A stretch of DNA of 64,000 nt from Saccharothrix ecbatanensis (lineage in GTDB: Bacteria > Actinomycetota > Actinomycetes > Mycobacteriales > Pseudonocardiaceae), in assembly GCF_014205015.1 (NCBI RefSeq), contig NZ_JACHMO010000001.1:7564001-7628000 (forward strand). The letters run 5' to 3'. A program made the translations under genes and the position numbers. Numbering within the stretch: position 1 is the stretch's first letter; every line of letters starts with the position of its first letter. A model generated the notes under the pieces. It saw only the letters and a list, made by a program, of their open reading frames with translations. It was not told where the DNA came from and searched no databases. This document shows positions 31,021 to 41,005 of the stretch, one piece after another.

Positions 31021-32203
31021 CGACCTCGCCGGCCACGTGCCGGCCGATCTCCAACGCCGACGTCGCGGCGGGTGAAGGCGCGTTGAGCACGTGCACCTGC
31101 CGCGGCGCGGTGTCGATCAGGAAGTCGTCCACGAGCGACCCGTCGGCACGCATCGCCTGGGCCCGCACGCCCGCCGACGCACGCACCAGGTCGTCCTCCC
31201 GCACCGCCGGCACCAGCCGGGCCAGGCTCGCCGCGAACCGCCGGCGGGACAGCGACCGCAGCACCTCCTCCGCACCGGTCCGCGCGAACCGCCGGGCCAG
31301 CCGCCACGTGCCGGGGAACCGCGCCACGTCGAACACGTCCGTCGCCGAGATGTCACGCCACCGGTAGCCCTCGCGGCGCAGCGCGAGCACCGCGTTCGGC
31401 CCCGCGTGCACGCTCCCGTCCAGCATCCGGGTCAGGTGCACGCCCAGGAACGGCAGCTCCGGGTCCGGCACCGGGTAGATCAGCCCTCGAACGAGGTGCC
31501 GCCGCTCCCGCCGCAGCTCGAAGTACTCGCCCCGGAACGGCAGGATCGCCGCCGACGGCGTCACGCCAGCCAGCCGCGCGATCCGGTCGCTGTGCAGGCC
31601 CGCGCAGTTCACCAGCGCGTCCGCCCGCACCACACCGCTCGGCGTCGCCACCTCCACGCCACCACCGCTGAGCGCACGCCGGATCGCCAACGCGGGCGTG
31701 TGCAACCGCAGGTCATGGCCGTTCAGCTCACGCACCATGGCCGCGCAAACGGCCGGGAAGTCGATGATCCCGGTGCTCTCCACCCGCAACGCGGCCACCG
31801 CCGCCACCTCGGGCTCGTACTCCCGCGCCTCGTCCACGCCGATCCGCCGCGCCTTCACGCCGTTCGCCGCGGCCCGCTCCGCCAACGCGTCCAGCCTGGG
31901 CAGCTCGTCCGGGGAAGTCGCCACGACGAGCTTGCCGCACACGTCCACCGGCACGCCGTGCTCACGCGCGTAGGCGATGATCGAGGCGTTGCCCGCCACC
32001 GACATCCGCGCCTTCAGCGACCCCGGCTTGTAGTACAGACCGGCGTGCACCACGTTGCTGTTGTGGCCGCTCTGGTGCGCCGCCCACTGCGGCTCCTTCT
32101 CCAGCACCACCACGTCGTGCCCGCGCCGCGCCAACTCCCGCGCGGTCGCCAGCCCGACGATCCCGCCACCGATAACCACGACTCGTCGCACAGCCGCAGA
32201 CAC
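31004..32203 (-). CDS. lhgO: L-2-hydroxyglutarate oxidase
   Basis: 399 residues. FAD-dependent DAO-type oxidase: the dinucleotide-binding VVVIGGGIVGLATARELARR is at the N-terminus, followed by the family signature HQSGHNSNVVHAGLYYKPGS and GKLVVATSPDELPRL. The C-terminal part has FLGVHLTRMLDGSVHAGPNA and NAPSPAATSALEIG, which match LhgO. It oxidises L-2-hydroxyglutarate to 2-oxoglutarate, passing electrons to the quinone pool in E. coli. The gene stands alone between serS and the gmd/rmd pair. Confidence 0.93.
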   Translation of the reverse strand: MSAAVRRVVVIGGGIVGLATARELARRGHDVVVLEKEPQWAAHQSGHNSNVVHAGLYYKPGSLKARMSVAGNASIIAYAREHGVPVDVCGKLVVATSPDELPRLDALAERAAANGVKARRIGVDEAREYEPEVAAVAALRVESTGIIDFPAVCAAMVRELNGHDLRLHTPALAIRRALSGGGVEVATPSGVVRADALVNCAGLHSDRIARLAGVTPSAAILPFRGEYFELRRERRHLVRGLIYPVPDPELPFLGVHLTRMLDGSVHAGPNAVLALRREGYRWRDISATDVFDVARFPGTWRLARRFARTGAEEVLRSLSRRRFAASLARLVPAVREDDLVRASAGVRAQAMRADGSLVDDFLIDTAPRQVHVLNAPSPAATSALEIGRHVAGEVELSWA

Positions 32204-32213
32204 TAGTGCGGCG

Positions 32214-33128
32214 TCACGCCGAGTACATCCACTCCAGGGTCTCCGCGAACGGGATCACCGGATCGTCACCGAGGGTGTCGACGAGCCGCTGCCGGCTGCC
32301 GACCAGCCGGACCACCTCGTTCGCCCGGACGAACGCCGGGTTCACCTCGACCTCGATCTCGTACCCGGCGATCGACGCCATCATGTCCAGCACCTCGGCC
32401 AGCGAGTGCGCGACGCCCGAGCACAGGTTGAGCGTGCTGCCCGCCGGGGCGGCCTCGACCAGCCTGCGGTAGTAGCGGGCCACGTTCCGGACGTCGCCGA
32501 AGTCGCGCCAGACCTTCGTGTTGCCCAGCTCGATCTTCCGCTCGCCCCGGCGGAAGTGGTCGACGATCTTCGGGATCAGGAACTTCGGGTCCTGCCCCGC
32601 GCCCGTGTAGTTGAACGGCCGGGTGATCGCGATCGGCAGCTTGTCCGCCCACAGCTTCGCCATGTGCTCCATGGCCAGCTTGCTCACCGCGTAGTCGTTC
32701 ACCGGAGCGGGCGGGACGTCCTCGTGGATGGGTTCGACGGTCGTGTTGCCGTAGATGTTCGCGCTGCTCGCCAGCGCCACGATGCGCGGCTGCCGTTCCG
32801 CCTCGCTCACCGCTTCGAGCAGGTTGCGGGTGCCGACCACGTTCGACCGGTACAGGTCGTCCGCGTCGCCGTGCGCGACGAACGCGACGGCCGCGAGGTG
32901 CACCACGGCGTCCGGCTGGACCTGCGTGACCACCGACCGCAGGCCGTCGCGGTCGAGCAGGTCGGCCCGGTGGACGACGACACCGGGCACCGGGGCGCCC
33001 GAGCCGGCGACGTGCGCCAGGCCGACGACCTCGTGGCCGGCGGCGATCAACTCGGCGGCGACGTGCCGCCCGGTGAAGCCGGAGACGCCGGTGACCAGGA
33101 CCCGCGTCGGCTCAGAAGGAGAACCCAC
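32214..33128 (-). CDS. rmd: GDP-4-keto-6-deoxymannose reductase-type SDR epimerase
   Basis: 304 residues. Extended SDR: NAD(P)-binding [20 protein letters not shown], catalytic Tyr/Lys in [17 protein letters not shown], and the Ser region [40 protein letters not shown] is typical of GDP-sugar SDRs. It overlaps gmd by 17 nt, so the pair most likely makes GDP-D-rhamnose (Rmd reaction); a GDP-fucose synthase would also need epimerase activity, and Rmd is preferred on sequence feel. The product feeds surface glycan synthesis. Confidence 0.8.
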   Translation of the reverse strand: MGSPSEPTRVLVTGVSGFTGRHVAAELIAAGHEVVGLAHVAGSGAPVPGVVVHRADLLDRDGLRSVVTQVQPDAVVHLAAVAFVAHGDADDLYRSNVVGTRNLLEAVSEAERQPRIVALASSANIYGNTTVEPIHEDVPPAPVNDYAVSKLAMEHMAKLWADKLPIAITRPFNYTGAGQDPKFLIPKIVDHFRRGERKIELGNTKVWRDFGDVRNVARYYRRLVEAAPAGSTLNLCSGVAHSLAEVLDMMASIAGYEIEVEVNPAFVRANEVVRLVGSRQRLVDTLGDDPVIPFAETLEWMYSA

Positions 33129-34146
33129 GCTCGTTCCTCTCGATGTCGGCCTCCACCATCATCCTGGACAGTTCCTCGATGGTGGTCTTCGCTTCCCAGC
33201 CGAGCACGTCCTTGGCCTTCGACGCGTCACCGATCAGCAGGTCGACCTCGGCCGGGCGGTAGAACTTGGGGTTGACCCGGACCAGCTCGCGGCCGGTCTC
33301 CGCGTCCAGGCCGCGCTCGGACTCGCCGGAGCCCTCCCAGCGCAGCTCGATGCCGGCGGCGGCGAACGACAGCGAGACGAAGTCGCGGACCGTCACGGTG
33401 CGGTTGGTGGACAGCACGAACGTGTCCGGCTCGTCGGCCTGGAGCATCCGCCACATGCCGTCCACGTACTCCTTGGCGTAACCCCAGTCGCGCTTGGCGT
33501 CGAGGTTGCCGAGCTCCAGCACGTCCAGCTTGCCGAGCTTGATCTTCGCCACCGAGTCGGTGACCTTGCGGGTCACGAACTCCTGGCCGCGCAACGGCGA
33601 CTCGTGGTTGAACAGGATGCCGCTGGAGCCGAACAGGTTGTACGACTCGCGGTAGTTCACCGTCGTCCAGTGCGCGAACAGCTTCGCCACGCCGTACGGG
33701 CTGCGCGGGTAGAAGGACGTCGACTCGGTCTGCGGCACCGCCTGCACCTTGCCGAACATCTCGGACGTCGACGCCTGGTAGAACCGCGCGTCCGGGCGGA
33801 CCGTGCGCATCGCCTCCAGCAGGTTCAGCGCGCCGATGCCGGTGATCTGCGCGGTCGTCGTCGGCTGGTCGAAGGAGACGCTGACGAAGCTCTGCGCGGC
33901 CAGGTTGTAGATCTCGTCGGCGCCGGTGGTGTCCAGCAGCCGGATGCTGTTGCCCAGGTCGGTGAGGTCGTACTCGACCAGGTGCAGGTTCGGGTGCTGT
34001 TCGATGCCGAGCTCGGCGATCCGCCAGAAGTTGATGGAGCTCGTGCGCCGGTACGCGCCGTAGACCTGGTAGTCCTTCTCCAGCAGCAGCTGGGCGAGAT
34101 AGGCGCCGTCCTGACCGGAAATGCCGGTGACGAGTGCGGTCCGCAT
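33112..34146 (-). CDS. gmd: GDP-mannose 4,6-dehydratase
   Basis: 344 residues, full length. [20 protein letters not shown] is the diagnostic N-terminus; catalytic Ser/Thr in [20 protein letters not shown], Tyr/Lys in [20 protein letters not shown], and the GDP-mannose-binding [20 protein letters not shown] and [16 protein letters not shown]. It makes GDP-4-keto-6-deoxymannose, the precursor of GDP-rhamnose, GDP-fucose and other deoxyhexoses. First gene of the gmd-rmd pair. Confidence 0.96.
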   Translation of the reverse strand: MRTALVTGISGQDGAYLAQLLLEKDYQVYGAYRRTSSINFWRIAELGIEQHPNLHLVEYDLTDLGNSIRLLDTTGADEIYNLAAQSFVSVSFDQPTTTAQITGIGALNLLEAMRTVRPDARFYQASTSEMFGKVQAVPQTESTSFYPRSPYGVAKLFAHWTTVNYRESYNLFGSSGILFNHESPLRGQEFVTRKVTDSVAKIKLGKLDVLELGNLDAKRDWGYAKEYVDGMWRMLQADEPDTFVLSTNRTVTVRDFVSLSFAAAGIELRWEGSGESERGLDAETGRELVRVNPKFYRPAEVDLLIGDASKAKDVLGWEAKTTIEELSRMMVEADIERNERGFSF

Positions 34147-34281
34147 GACGGTGGTTGGCTCCTTGCTCTCGAATGCATCAGGCGACGCACAAATGTTGTC
34201 CGAACATCGCGTTCGCGGGAGTCTAGTGCGGGCCTGCCAAGGCCTGCGGTCAGGCGTGGGCTGCCACCTCGACCTGGCGCG

Positions 34282-35400
34282 TCATCTCGTCCGGGCCGTC
34301 GTTCGGGCCATCGACCGGTAGACCTCGGCGGTCGCGTCCGCGGTGCGCTGCCAGGTGAACGTCTCGGCGCGCTTGCGCCCGGCGGCGGCCATCGCGGCCT
34401 GCGCGTCGGGATCACCCACGACCTTGCGGACGGCGGTCGCGATCGCGGCCGGGTCGCGCGGGTCGAAGTAGGCCATGTCGTCGCCGCCGACCTCGTGCAG
34501 CACCGGGATGTCCGAGCCGATCACCGGGCAGCCGCGCGCCATCGCTTCGAGCACCGGCAGCCCGAAACCCTCGAACAGGGTCGGGAACGCGTACGCGCTC
34601 GCACCGTCGTAGAGGGCGGCCAGCTCGTCGGCGCTCACCCACTCGCGCAGCTCGACGTCGCCGCCCAGCCCGAGGCGTTCCACCACCGGGCGCAGCGGGT
34701 CGTCGCCGTGGCTGCCGGTGATGACGAGCTTCGGGCGTTCAGCGGCCGGGATGAGCGCCCACGCCTCGAGCAGCCCGTCGAAGTTCTTGTGCCGCATGCG
34801 GTTGCCACCCGCCAGCACGTACGGCCGCCCGGCCCGTTCACCGGAGCGCGCCAGCACGTCGACCGGCTTGACCCCGAGGTGGATGACGTCGATGTCGGCC
34901 ATCGGACGGCCGAGCAGCTCGTGCACGTCGTCCGCGGAGGCCTGGCTGTCGGTGATGATCCGGTCGGCCGCGCGCACGGTCGCCTTGGTCAACGCCTGCA
35001 CGCCGCGCGCCAGCCGGCCCTGCACCCACTCGGGGTGCCGGGTGCCCAGGATGTCGTGCACCGTCACCACGGTCGGCAGCAGTCGGACGGCAGGCCCGAA
35101 GTTCGACGGGCAGTGCAGGAGGTCCGCGCCGAGGGAACGGGCCCGCGGCCCGACGGCGAGCGCCACCGCCGCCGCCCACGCCGCGCGGTTCTCCCCGGAC
35201 ACCGGCAGCGGCACGATCTCGCCGGGGAACCACTCCGGCGGCTGCTCGGCCAGCTCGCGGTTGCCGATGCCGACGAACCTGAAGTCGTCGTGCGCGGCGG
35301 CGAGGACGGGGAACAGCCCGCGTGCGTAACTCTCGGTGCCGCCCTTGCGCCCCGTGTAAAAGACCAGGTCGACCGCGATGCGAAGAGGCACGGCGTTCAT
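34282..35400 (-). CDS. GT4-family glycosyltransferase (mannosyl-type GT-B)
   Basis: 372 residues from ATG at 35400 (MNAVPLRIAVDLVFYTGRKG); an in-frame GTG at 35430 is possible. GT-B architecture: N-domain Gly loop GRKGGTESYARGLFPVL, LPTVVTVHDILGTRHPEWV, and C-domain YVLAGGNRMRHKNFDGLLEA, YAFPTLFEGFGLPVLEAMA (E-x7-E) and GCPVIGSDIPVLHEVGGD. It lies upstream of gmd on the same strand, so it may transfer the GDP-deoxyhexose made by Gmd/Rmd (inference). Confidence 0.9.
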   Translation of the reverse strand: MNAVPLRIAVDLVFYTGRKGGTESYARGLFPVLAAAHDDFRFVGIGNRELAEQPPEWFPGEIVPLPVSGENRAAWAAAVALAVGPRARSLGADLLHCPSNFGPAVRLLPTVVTVHDILGTRHPEWVQGRLARGVQALTKATVRAADRIITDSQASADDVHELLGRPMADIDVIHLGVKPVDVLARSGERAGRPYVLAGGNRMRHKNFDGLLEAWALIPAAERPKLVITGSHGDDPLRPVVERLGLGGDVELREWVSADELAALYDGASAYAFPTLFEGFGLPVLEAMARGCPVIGSDIPVLHEVGGDDMAYFDPRDPAAIATAVRKVVGDPDAQAAMAAAGRKRAETFTWQRTADATAEVYRSMARTTARTR

Positions 35401-35435
35401 CGTAGGCCGGCGGCCGGACGCGTCTCCCACGGGCG

Positions 35436-36338
35436 TTATCGGGTGTCGCCGGCGACCAACTCGGGCAGCACGTCGGTCACCACCTGCTCCAGCACCGCCT
35501 CACTGCCCGCGTACACGCCGTCCGCGCGCGGCCAGTGCGTGATCAGATCCGTGAAGCCGAGCGACCGCGCCTTGCCCGCCACGTCCCGGAAGTGCTCCAC
35601 GCTGGTCAGCGAGTACACCGGGCACGAGTCGGCGTTCAGGTGGAAGTCGATCGACTCCTTGGCCCGGCCGATCCCGGCCAGCACCTCCCGGAACGTCTCC
35701 GTCATCCGGGCCACGCCCCGCCACCACTCGGCCTCGTCGTCGGTCTCCGGCCCGGTGGTGACCCAGCCCGTGCCGTACCGCGCGGCGACCGCCATCGACT
35801 TCGGCCCGTTCGCCGCCACCACGAACGGCAGCCGTGGCCGCTGCACGCAGCCCGGGGCGCTCCGGGCGTTCCGGATCTCGTAGTACTCGCCGCTGAACGT
35901 GGTGCGCTCCTGGGCCAACAGCATGTCCAGCGAGCCGACGAACTCCTCGAACCGCCGTTGCCGGCTGCGCGGGCCCTGCCTGATGTCCAGCGCCGTGTCG
36001 CCCATCACCTCCGTGTCGTACCCCACACCTCCGGCGCCGACGCCGAGCGTGAACCGGCCGTCGGTGAGGTCGTCCAGGGCCAGCAGGTCTCGCGCGAACG
36101 GCACCGGGTGGCGGAAGTTCGGGGAGGCGACGAGCGTGCCGAGCCGGATCTTCCTGGTCACCGACGCCGCTGCTGCCAGCGTCGGAACGGCTCCGAACCA
36201 CGGTCCGTCGACCAGCGAACGCCACCCCATGTGGTCGTAGGTCCACGCGTAGTGGAAGCCGTACTCCTCGGCGGCCTTCCACTTGTGTTCGGCCATCCAC
36301 CAGCGGTGTTCGGGCAGGATCACAATGCCAGTGCGCAC
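35436..36338 (-). CDS. LLM-class (F420/flavin-dependent) oxidoreductase
   Basis: 300 residues from GTG at 36338. Luciferase-like TIM-barrel: WTYDHMGWRSLVDGPWFGAV, RKIRLGTLVASPNFRHPVPF, DDLTDGRFTLGVGAGGVGYD and RQRRFEEFVGSLDMLL are classic positions around the cofactor pocket. Actinobacterial members mostly use F420. The substrate is not predictable, and no other F420 genes are in the window. It is divergent from the Cof-type HAD gene. Confidence 0.9.
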   Translation of the reverse strand: MRTGIVILPEHRWWMAEHKWKAAEEYGFHYAWTYDHMGWRSLVDGPWFGAVPTLAAAASVTRKIRLGTLVASPNFRHPVPFARDLLALDDLTDGRFTLGVGAGGVGYDTEVMGDTALDIRQGPRSRQRRFEEFVGSLDMLLAQERTTFSGEYYEIRNARSAPGCVQRPRLPFVVAANGPKSMAVAARYGTGWVTTGPETDDEAEWWRGVARMTETFREVLAGIGRAKESIDFHLNADSCPVYSLTSVEHFRDVAGKARSLGFTDLITHWPRADGVYAGSEAVLEQVVTDVLPELVAGDTR

Positions 36339-36372
36339 CCGGCGACGTTATCCGACGGGGCACCATGGGGGA

Positions 36373-37197
36373 GTGCAGAGACCTTCCCTTGTGGCATCCG
36401 ACGTCGACGGCACCCTGCTCACCACCCTGGGTCGGGTCAGCCCGCGCACGGCGGACACGGTTCGCCGGGTGTTGGCGGCGGACGTGCCGTTCGTGCTGGC
36501 CACCGGCCGTCCGCCCCGCTGGGTGCCGGAAGTCGCCGACGCGGCCGGCCTCACCGGGTACGCGGTGTGCTCCAACGGGGCGGTGGTCTACGACATCGGC
36601 GCGGACCGCGTGCTGTCGGCCGAGCTGCTGACCCCCGTGCAGCTCAACGACCTGGCCTCGGTGCTCGACGAGGTGCTGCCGGGCTGCTCGATGGCCTCCG
36701 AGAGCGTGGCGGAGACGGCCCGTGACGGCGGTCCGATGAACTCCGACTTCGTCGCCGACGAGCTCTACAACCACCCGTGGGACGAGGGCGCCCAGCCGCT
36801 GCCGGGCCACAAGCGGGCACACGTGCTCGGGCGGCCGGCAGTGAAACTGCTGGTCAGGCACGCGCACATGGCGTCGGCCGACATGGCGGCGGCGGTCGGG
36901 CCGCTGATCGACGGCCAGGTGGCGATGACGTACTCGACCAACGCGGGCCTGCTGGAGTTCGCCGCGCCCGGTGTGACCAAGGCGACCGGCCTGGCCACCG
37001 TCGCGGAACGCCTCGGCGTGCCCGCGAGCGGTGTGCTCGCGTTCGGGGACATGCCCAACGACGTGCCGATGCTGCGGTGGGCCGGTCACGGGGTGGCCAT
37101 GGGGAACGCGCACGCGGACGCGCTCGAGGCGGCCGACGAGGTGACCGCGGCCAACTCGGAGGACGGGGTGGCGTTGGTCCTGGAGCGCTGGTTCTAG
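36373..37197 (+). CDS. Cof-type HAD-IIB hydrolase
   Basis: 274 residues from GTG at 36373 preceded by GGGGGA. HAD motif I ASDVDGTLLTTLGRVS, motif II Thr in VLATGRPPRWVPE, motif III Lys in APGVTKATGLATVAERLGVP, motif IV FGDMPNDVPMLRWAGHGVAM. The C2B cap is inserted mid-sequence (~85-190). Sugar-phosphate or cofactor phosphatase; exact substrate unknown. The gene lies 41 bp before galE and may be co-transcribed. Confidence 0.93.
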   Translation: MQRPSLVASDVDGTLLTTLGRVSPRTADTVRRVLAADVPFVLATGRPPRWVPEVADAAGLTGYAVCSNGAVVYDIGADRVLSAELLTPVQLNDLASVLDEVLPGCSMASESVAETARDGGPMNSDFVADELYNHPWDEGAQPLPGHKRAHVLGRPAVKLLVRHAHMASADMAAAVGPLIDGQVAMTYSTNAGLLEFAAPGVTKATGLATVAERLGVPASGVLAFGDMPNDVPMLRWAGHGVAMGNAHADALEAADEVTAANSEDGVALVLERWF

Positions 37198-37208
37198 GCT
37201 GCCCGTGA

Positions 37209-38180
<972 letters not shown>

Positions 38181-38247
38181 CCCCACGTCGTCTCGGCGCT
38201 GCCGGCCAGGCCTCGAGCCACCCGCAGCCCTGCCGAACCGCTCCTTG

Positions 38248-38281
38248 AATCAGGGGTCCCCCGCCCAGGGGACCCCTGATT
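38248..38281. terminator. Perfect 14-bp bidirectional hairpin
   Basis: AATCAGGGGTCCCC - CGCCCA - GGGGACCCCTGATT followed by TTTGAT on the plus strand. It lies between convergent galE and the DUF2304 gene and is also the hairpin part of composite element copy C. Confidence 0.85.
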
Positions 38282-38358
38282 TTGATACTTCCAGAAGGGA
38301 CCGACAGTCCGCTGCGGTCGGAGGGCCGCCTGTGGACAACTGCGGCGGCTGTGGACAA
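38255..38358 (-). repeat. Composite intergenic element, copy C (inverted)
   Basis: Read on the minus strand: two TTGTCCACA boxes (38358-38350 and 38339-38331), then 21 bp after the second TCCACAGG, CTGTCGGTCC (38307), GGAAGTATCAAAATCAGGGG, and a GGGGTCCCC/GGGGACCCC hairpin. Core length 53 bp, against 54 in copy A and 52 in copy B. Confidence 0.8.
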
Positions 38359-38359
38359 C

Positions 38360-38650
38360 CGGGTCGTCGGTCACCGACGGGCCACTGGAGCGGGCGGTCG
38401 AGCGGGGCGGTTGGTCACCGAAGTCGGCGGTCACGGACGCAGGCGGTCGCCGGAGCGGGTGATCACTGGCGTGGGTGGTCGAGTGGTAGCCGTCGAGCAC
38501 TGCGGTCGGGCGGCAGCCGCTGTGGCCTGCGGTTGACCGGTAGCCGCCGAAGTCTGCGGTTGGCCGGTCGGACACTCAAGGGCGGCCGATCGACCCTCCC
38601 CGCGGTGGCCGACCCGCAGTGGCCGAACCCGCAGTGACCCAATACCGGCA
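38360..38650. repeat. Degenerate repeat tract between galE and the DUF2304 gene
   Basis: GGTAGCCGTCGAGCACTGCG (38486) and its variant GGTAGCCGCCGAAGTCTGCG (38540) form an imperfect direct repeat of about 29 bp. GGTCACCGA variants and CCCGCAGTGGCCGA units (~38614, ~38629) add to the pattern. No gene is supported in 38181-38663. Confidence 0.65.
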
Positions 38651-38663
38651 GTGGCCGGGAAGG

Positions 38664-39113
38664 TCAGGCGCTGCGGGCCTGGTCCTTCGCGTCGGCGTCC
38701 GCAGTGGCGTCCACGGTGGCCTCCGCGTTGGCCGCCACGTTGCCATCCACATTGCCGTCCACGGCCGCGACAGCGTCGTCGTGCTTCGGCGGCTCGGCGT
38801 TGCGCAGCGCGATCGCCCGCGCGAGCCGCGCGTACCGCAGCTCCAACTCCTTGAACCGCAGGTACGTGTTGATCGTGGCGAACCCGAACGCCACCACGAG
38901 CGCGTACACCACCAGGTCGGTACCACGCCCGACGCCGACGAACTCGGCCAGCATCGACACGTCCGCCGGCCGCAGCACGGCCACCGCCGCCAGCACCATG
39001 AAGAGGGCGAAACCGATCTTCACCCCGGCCGCCGTCTTGGTGGTGCCGTGGTGGCGCAGGAAGAACACCAGCAGGACGATGACCCCGCCGATGAGCAGGA
39101 ACTGGATCAGCAT
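38664..39113 (-). CDS. DUF2304-family membrane protein (Rv3632-like partner)
   Basis: 149 residues. Three membrane helices (LIQFLLIGGVIVLLVFFL; VKIGFALFMVLAAVAVL; DLVVYALVVAFGFATINTYL) are followed by the conserved LRFKELELRYARLARAIALR. A low-complexity tail has repeated VDGNVDGN and ATVDATADADAKD. In M. tuberculosis Rv3632 is the small membrane partner of PpgS (Rv3631), promoting its polyprenyl-phosphate glycosyltransferase activity. The same adjacent order here supports that role. Confidence 0.88.
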   Translation of the reverse strand: MLIQFLLIGGVIVLLVFFLRHHGTTKTAAGVKIGFALFMVLAAVAVLRPADVSMLAEFVGVGRGTDLVVYALVVAFGFATINTYLRFKELELRYARLARAIALRNAEPPKHDDAVAAVDGNVDGNVAANAEATVDATADADAKDQARSA

Positions 39114-39114
39114 G

Positions 39115-39804
39115 TCAGCGCTTGGACCCCGTCTTGAGAGCCGTGTCGAACAGGATGTTCACGCCGTTGATGAGCGACTGGCCCTTGGCCATCGAGTACT
39201 CCGTGTACAGGATCTCGACCTGTTCCTCGGTGACCCGCCAACCCCGGTGCGAGATCATGTCGACGATCTGCGACGCGTGGCCCATGCCGTTCAGCGTGAT
39301 GTGGAGCTCCTCGGCCACCTTCTTGTTGAACACCCGGAGCCCGTTGTGCGCGTCCGACAGCTTCAACTTCCGCAGCCGAGGGCTGATGGCGACCACGGTC
39401 TTCAGCACCACGCGCTTGATCAGCGGGATGTGCGAGTCGTCGCCCTTGAACCGGGTGCCGACGATGATGTCGACCGGCTCGGCGCGCAGCCGCTCCAACA
39501 TCCGCAGCACGTCCGCGACCTGGTGCTGGCCGTCGGCGTCGAACGTGACGAAATACTCCGCGCCGGGCTGCGACCGGGCGTACTCGACGCCGGTCTGGAT
39601 GGCCGCGCCCTGACCCAGGTTGACCGGGTGCTGCACCAGGTGCGCCCCGGACCCGCGGATCGCGTCGGCCGAGCCGTCCCGGCTACCGTCGTCGACGCAC
39701 ACGATGTTCGGGAACGTCTCCAGCGCGTTGCGCACGACGTCGGCGATCACCTGTGCCTCGTTGTAGACGGGCACGACCAGCCACACGTCAGACTGGTCCG
39801 CCAC
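39115..39804 (-). CDS. GT2 glycosyltransferase, polyprenyl-phosphate sugar synthase-like (PpgS/Rv3631-like)
   Basis: 229 residues. GT-A fold with VWLVVPVYNEAQVIADVVRN, NIVCVDDGSRDGSADAI, VNLGQGAAIQTGVEYA and catalytic DxD YFVTFDADGQHQVADVLR; the C-part LSDAHNGLRVFNKKVAEEL is typical of DPM-like enzymes. In mycobacteria PpgS transfers GalNAc to polyprenyl phosphate to supply arabinogalactan decoration. It has no membrane segment itself and relies on the DUF2304 protein, whose gene starts 1 bp after this stop. Confidence 0.87.
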   Translation of the reverse strand: MADQSDVWLVVPVYNEAQVIADVVRNALETFPNIVCVDDGSRDGSADAIRGSGAHLVQHPVNLGQGAAIQTGVEYARSQPGAEYFVTFDADGQHQVADVLRMLERLRAEPVDIIVGTRFKGDDSHIPLIKRVVLKTVVAISPRLRKLKLSDAHNGLRVFNKKVAEELHITLNGMGHASQIVDMISHRGWRVTEEQVEILYTEYSMAKGQSLINGVNILFDTALKTGSKR

Positions 39805-39858
39805 AGCGGCCTCCTCGCCGAACTTGCCGAAGAAAATGGGGGTGTCTGCCGGACAAGG

Positions 39859-41001
39859 CTAGCGTGCCTGCCGGTCCGGGTCGTGGCCGACCAGCATCGC
39901 GGCGAACGCGGCGATGCTGCGGTCCCACGAGAAGCGTTCCCGGGTCACCTCGCCGAGCTTGTCCGCCCGCGCCTCGCGTTCGGGATCGGTGACCGCCGCT
40001 TCGAGGGCAGCGGCGAGCGCGTCCGGGTCACGGGCGGGCACGAGGCTGCCGGTGACGCCGTCGTCGATGATCTCCGCGGTGCCGCCGACGTCGGTCGCCA
40101 CGATCGCACGGCCGATGGCCGCCGCCTCCAGCACCGTCGTGGGCAGGCCTTCCGTCCAACTGGGGTTCACGAACACCGTGCACGCGGCGATCTCGCGCAA
40201 CGCCGTGTCGTGGTCCACCGCGCCCAGGAACTCGACGTGGTCGGCCAGCCCCAGCTTGGTCGCCTGCGCCCGCAGGTCGGAGGCCGCCGGCCCGTCGCCG
40301 CACAAACGCAGCCGCAGCGGCACACCGCGCCGGCGCAGGTCCGCCGTGGCGGTGAGCAGGTCGCCCACGCCCTTGCCGTTGATCAGCCGGCCGACGTAGC
40401 AGGCCACCGGCTCGCCCACGGGCGTCGACGCCACCACGTCGGACGGCAGTTCGATCCCCCGGTAAAGCACCCGCGCCTCACGTCCGGCCAGGTCGCGGAC
40501 GAACCGCGCGGCCGACCGGGACACCGCCACCACGTCGTCCGCCCAGCGCAGCACCGGCTGGCTGGTGATGCGGTCCACGACGTCGGCGACGAACCGGATG
40601 AACCGGTTGCCGCTCTGCACCGGGCTCGACCCGTGCTCCACGTGCACCCGGCGCAGCCGCGCCCGCTTGGCGAACAGCGACGCCCACAGGTGCGGCCAGT
40701 AGAACCGGGTGTGCGTCATCAGCACCGTGTCCGGGCCGCACAGCGCGCGCAGCTTCCGGGTGAAACCGGGGTACGGCACGGGGTAGTGCGAGACCACCTC
40801 GCGGCCGGGCCACCGCACCACGGTCCACCGCTCGCCCAGTCGTTGCACACCCGCCGGCGCGCCGACCGCCGACGTGAACACGGTGATCCGCAGGTTCGGA
40901 TCGGCTTCCAGCAAACGCCGGTGCAGTTCGTGCGCGTACGCCTCGACCCCGCCCTTGTGCGGCGGGTAGTAGACGGGCATGTCGACCAGGTGCACGGCCA
41001 C
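39859..41001 (-). CDS. GT4-family glycosyltransferase
   Basis: 380 residues from GTG at 41001, four bases after the flippase stop. GT-B: VDMPVYYPPHKGGVEAYAHE at the N-terminus, VACYVGRLINGKGVGDLLTA, RLRLCGDGPAASDLRAQATK and the donor motif SWTEGLPTTVLEAAAIGRAI in the C-domain. It probably extends a lipid-linked glycan exported by the adjacent flippase. Sugar unknown. Confidence 0.9.
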   Translation of the reverse strand: MAVHLVDMPVYYPPHKGGVEAYAHELHRRLLEADPNLRITVFTSAVGAPAGVQRLGERWTVVRWPGREVVSHYPVPYPGFTRKLRALCGPDTVLMTHTRFYWPHLWASLFAKRARLRRVHVEHGSSPVQSGNRFIRFVADVVDRITSQPVLRWADDVVAVSRSAARFVRDLAGREARVLYRGIELPSDVVASTPVGEPVACYVGRLINGKGVGDLLTATADLRRRGVPLRLRLCGDGPAASDLRAQATKLGLADHVEFLGAVDHDTALREIAACTVFVNPSWTEGLPTTVLEAAAIGRAIVATDVGGTAEIIDDGVTGSLVPARDPDALAAALEAAVTDPEREARADKLGEVTRERFSWDRSIAAFAAMLVGHDPDRQAR

Positions 41002-41005
41002 GAAT

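Noticed and set aside
32755..35883. 1042-codon plus-strand frame opposite rmd, gmd and a GT4 gene
   Set aside because: Same shadow effect; real enzymes with all motifs lie on the minus strand.
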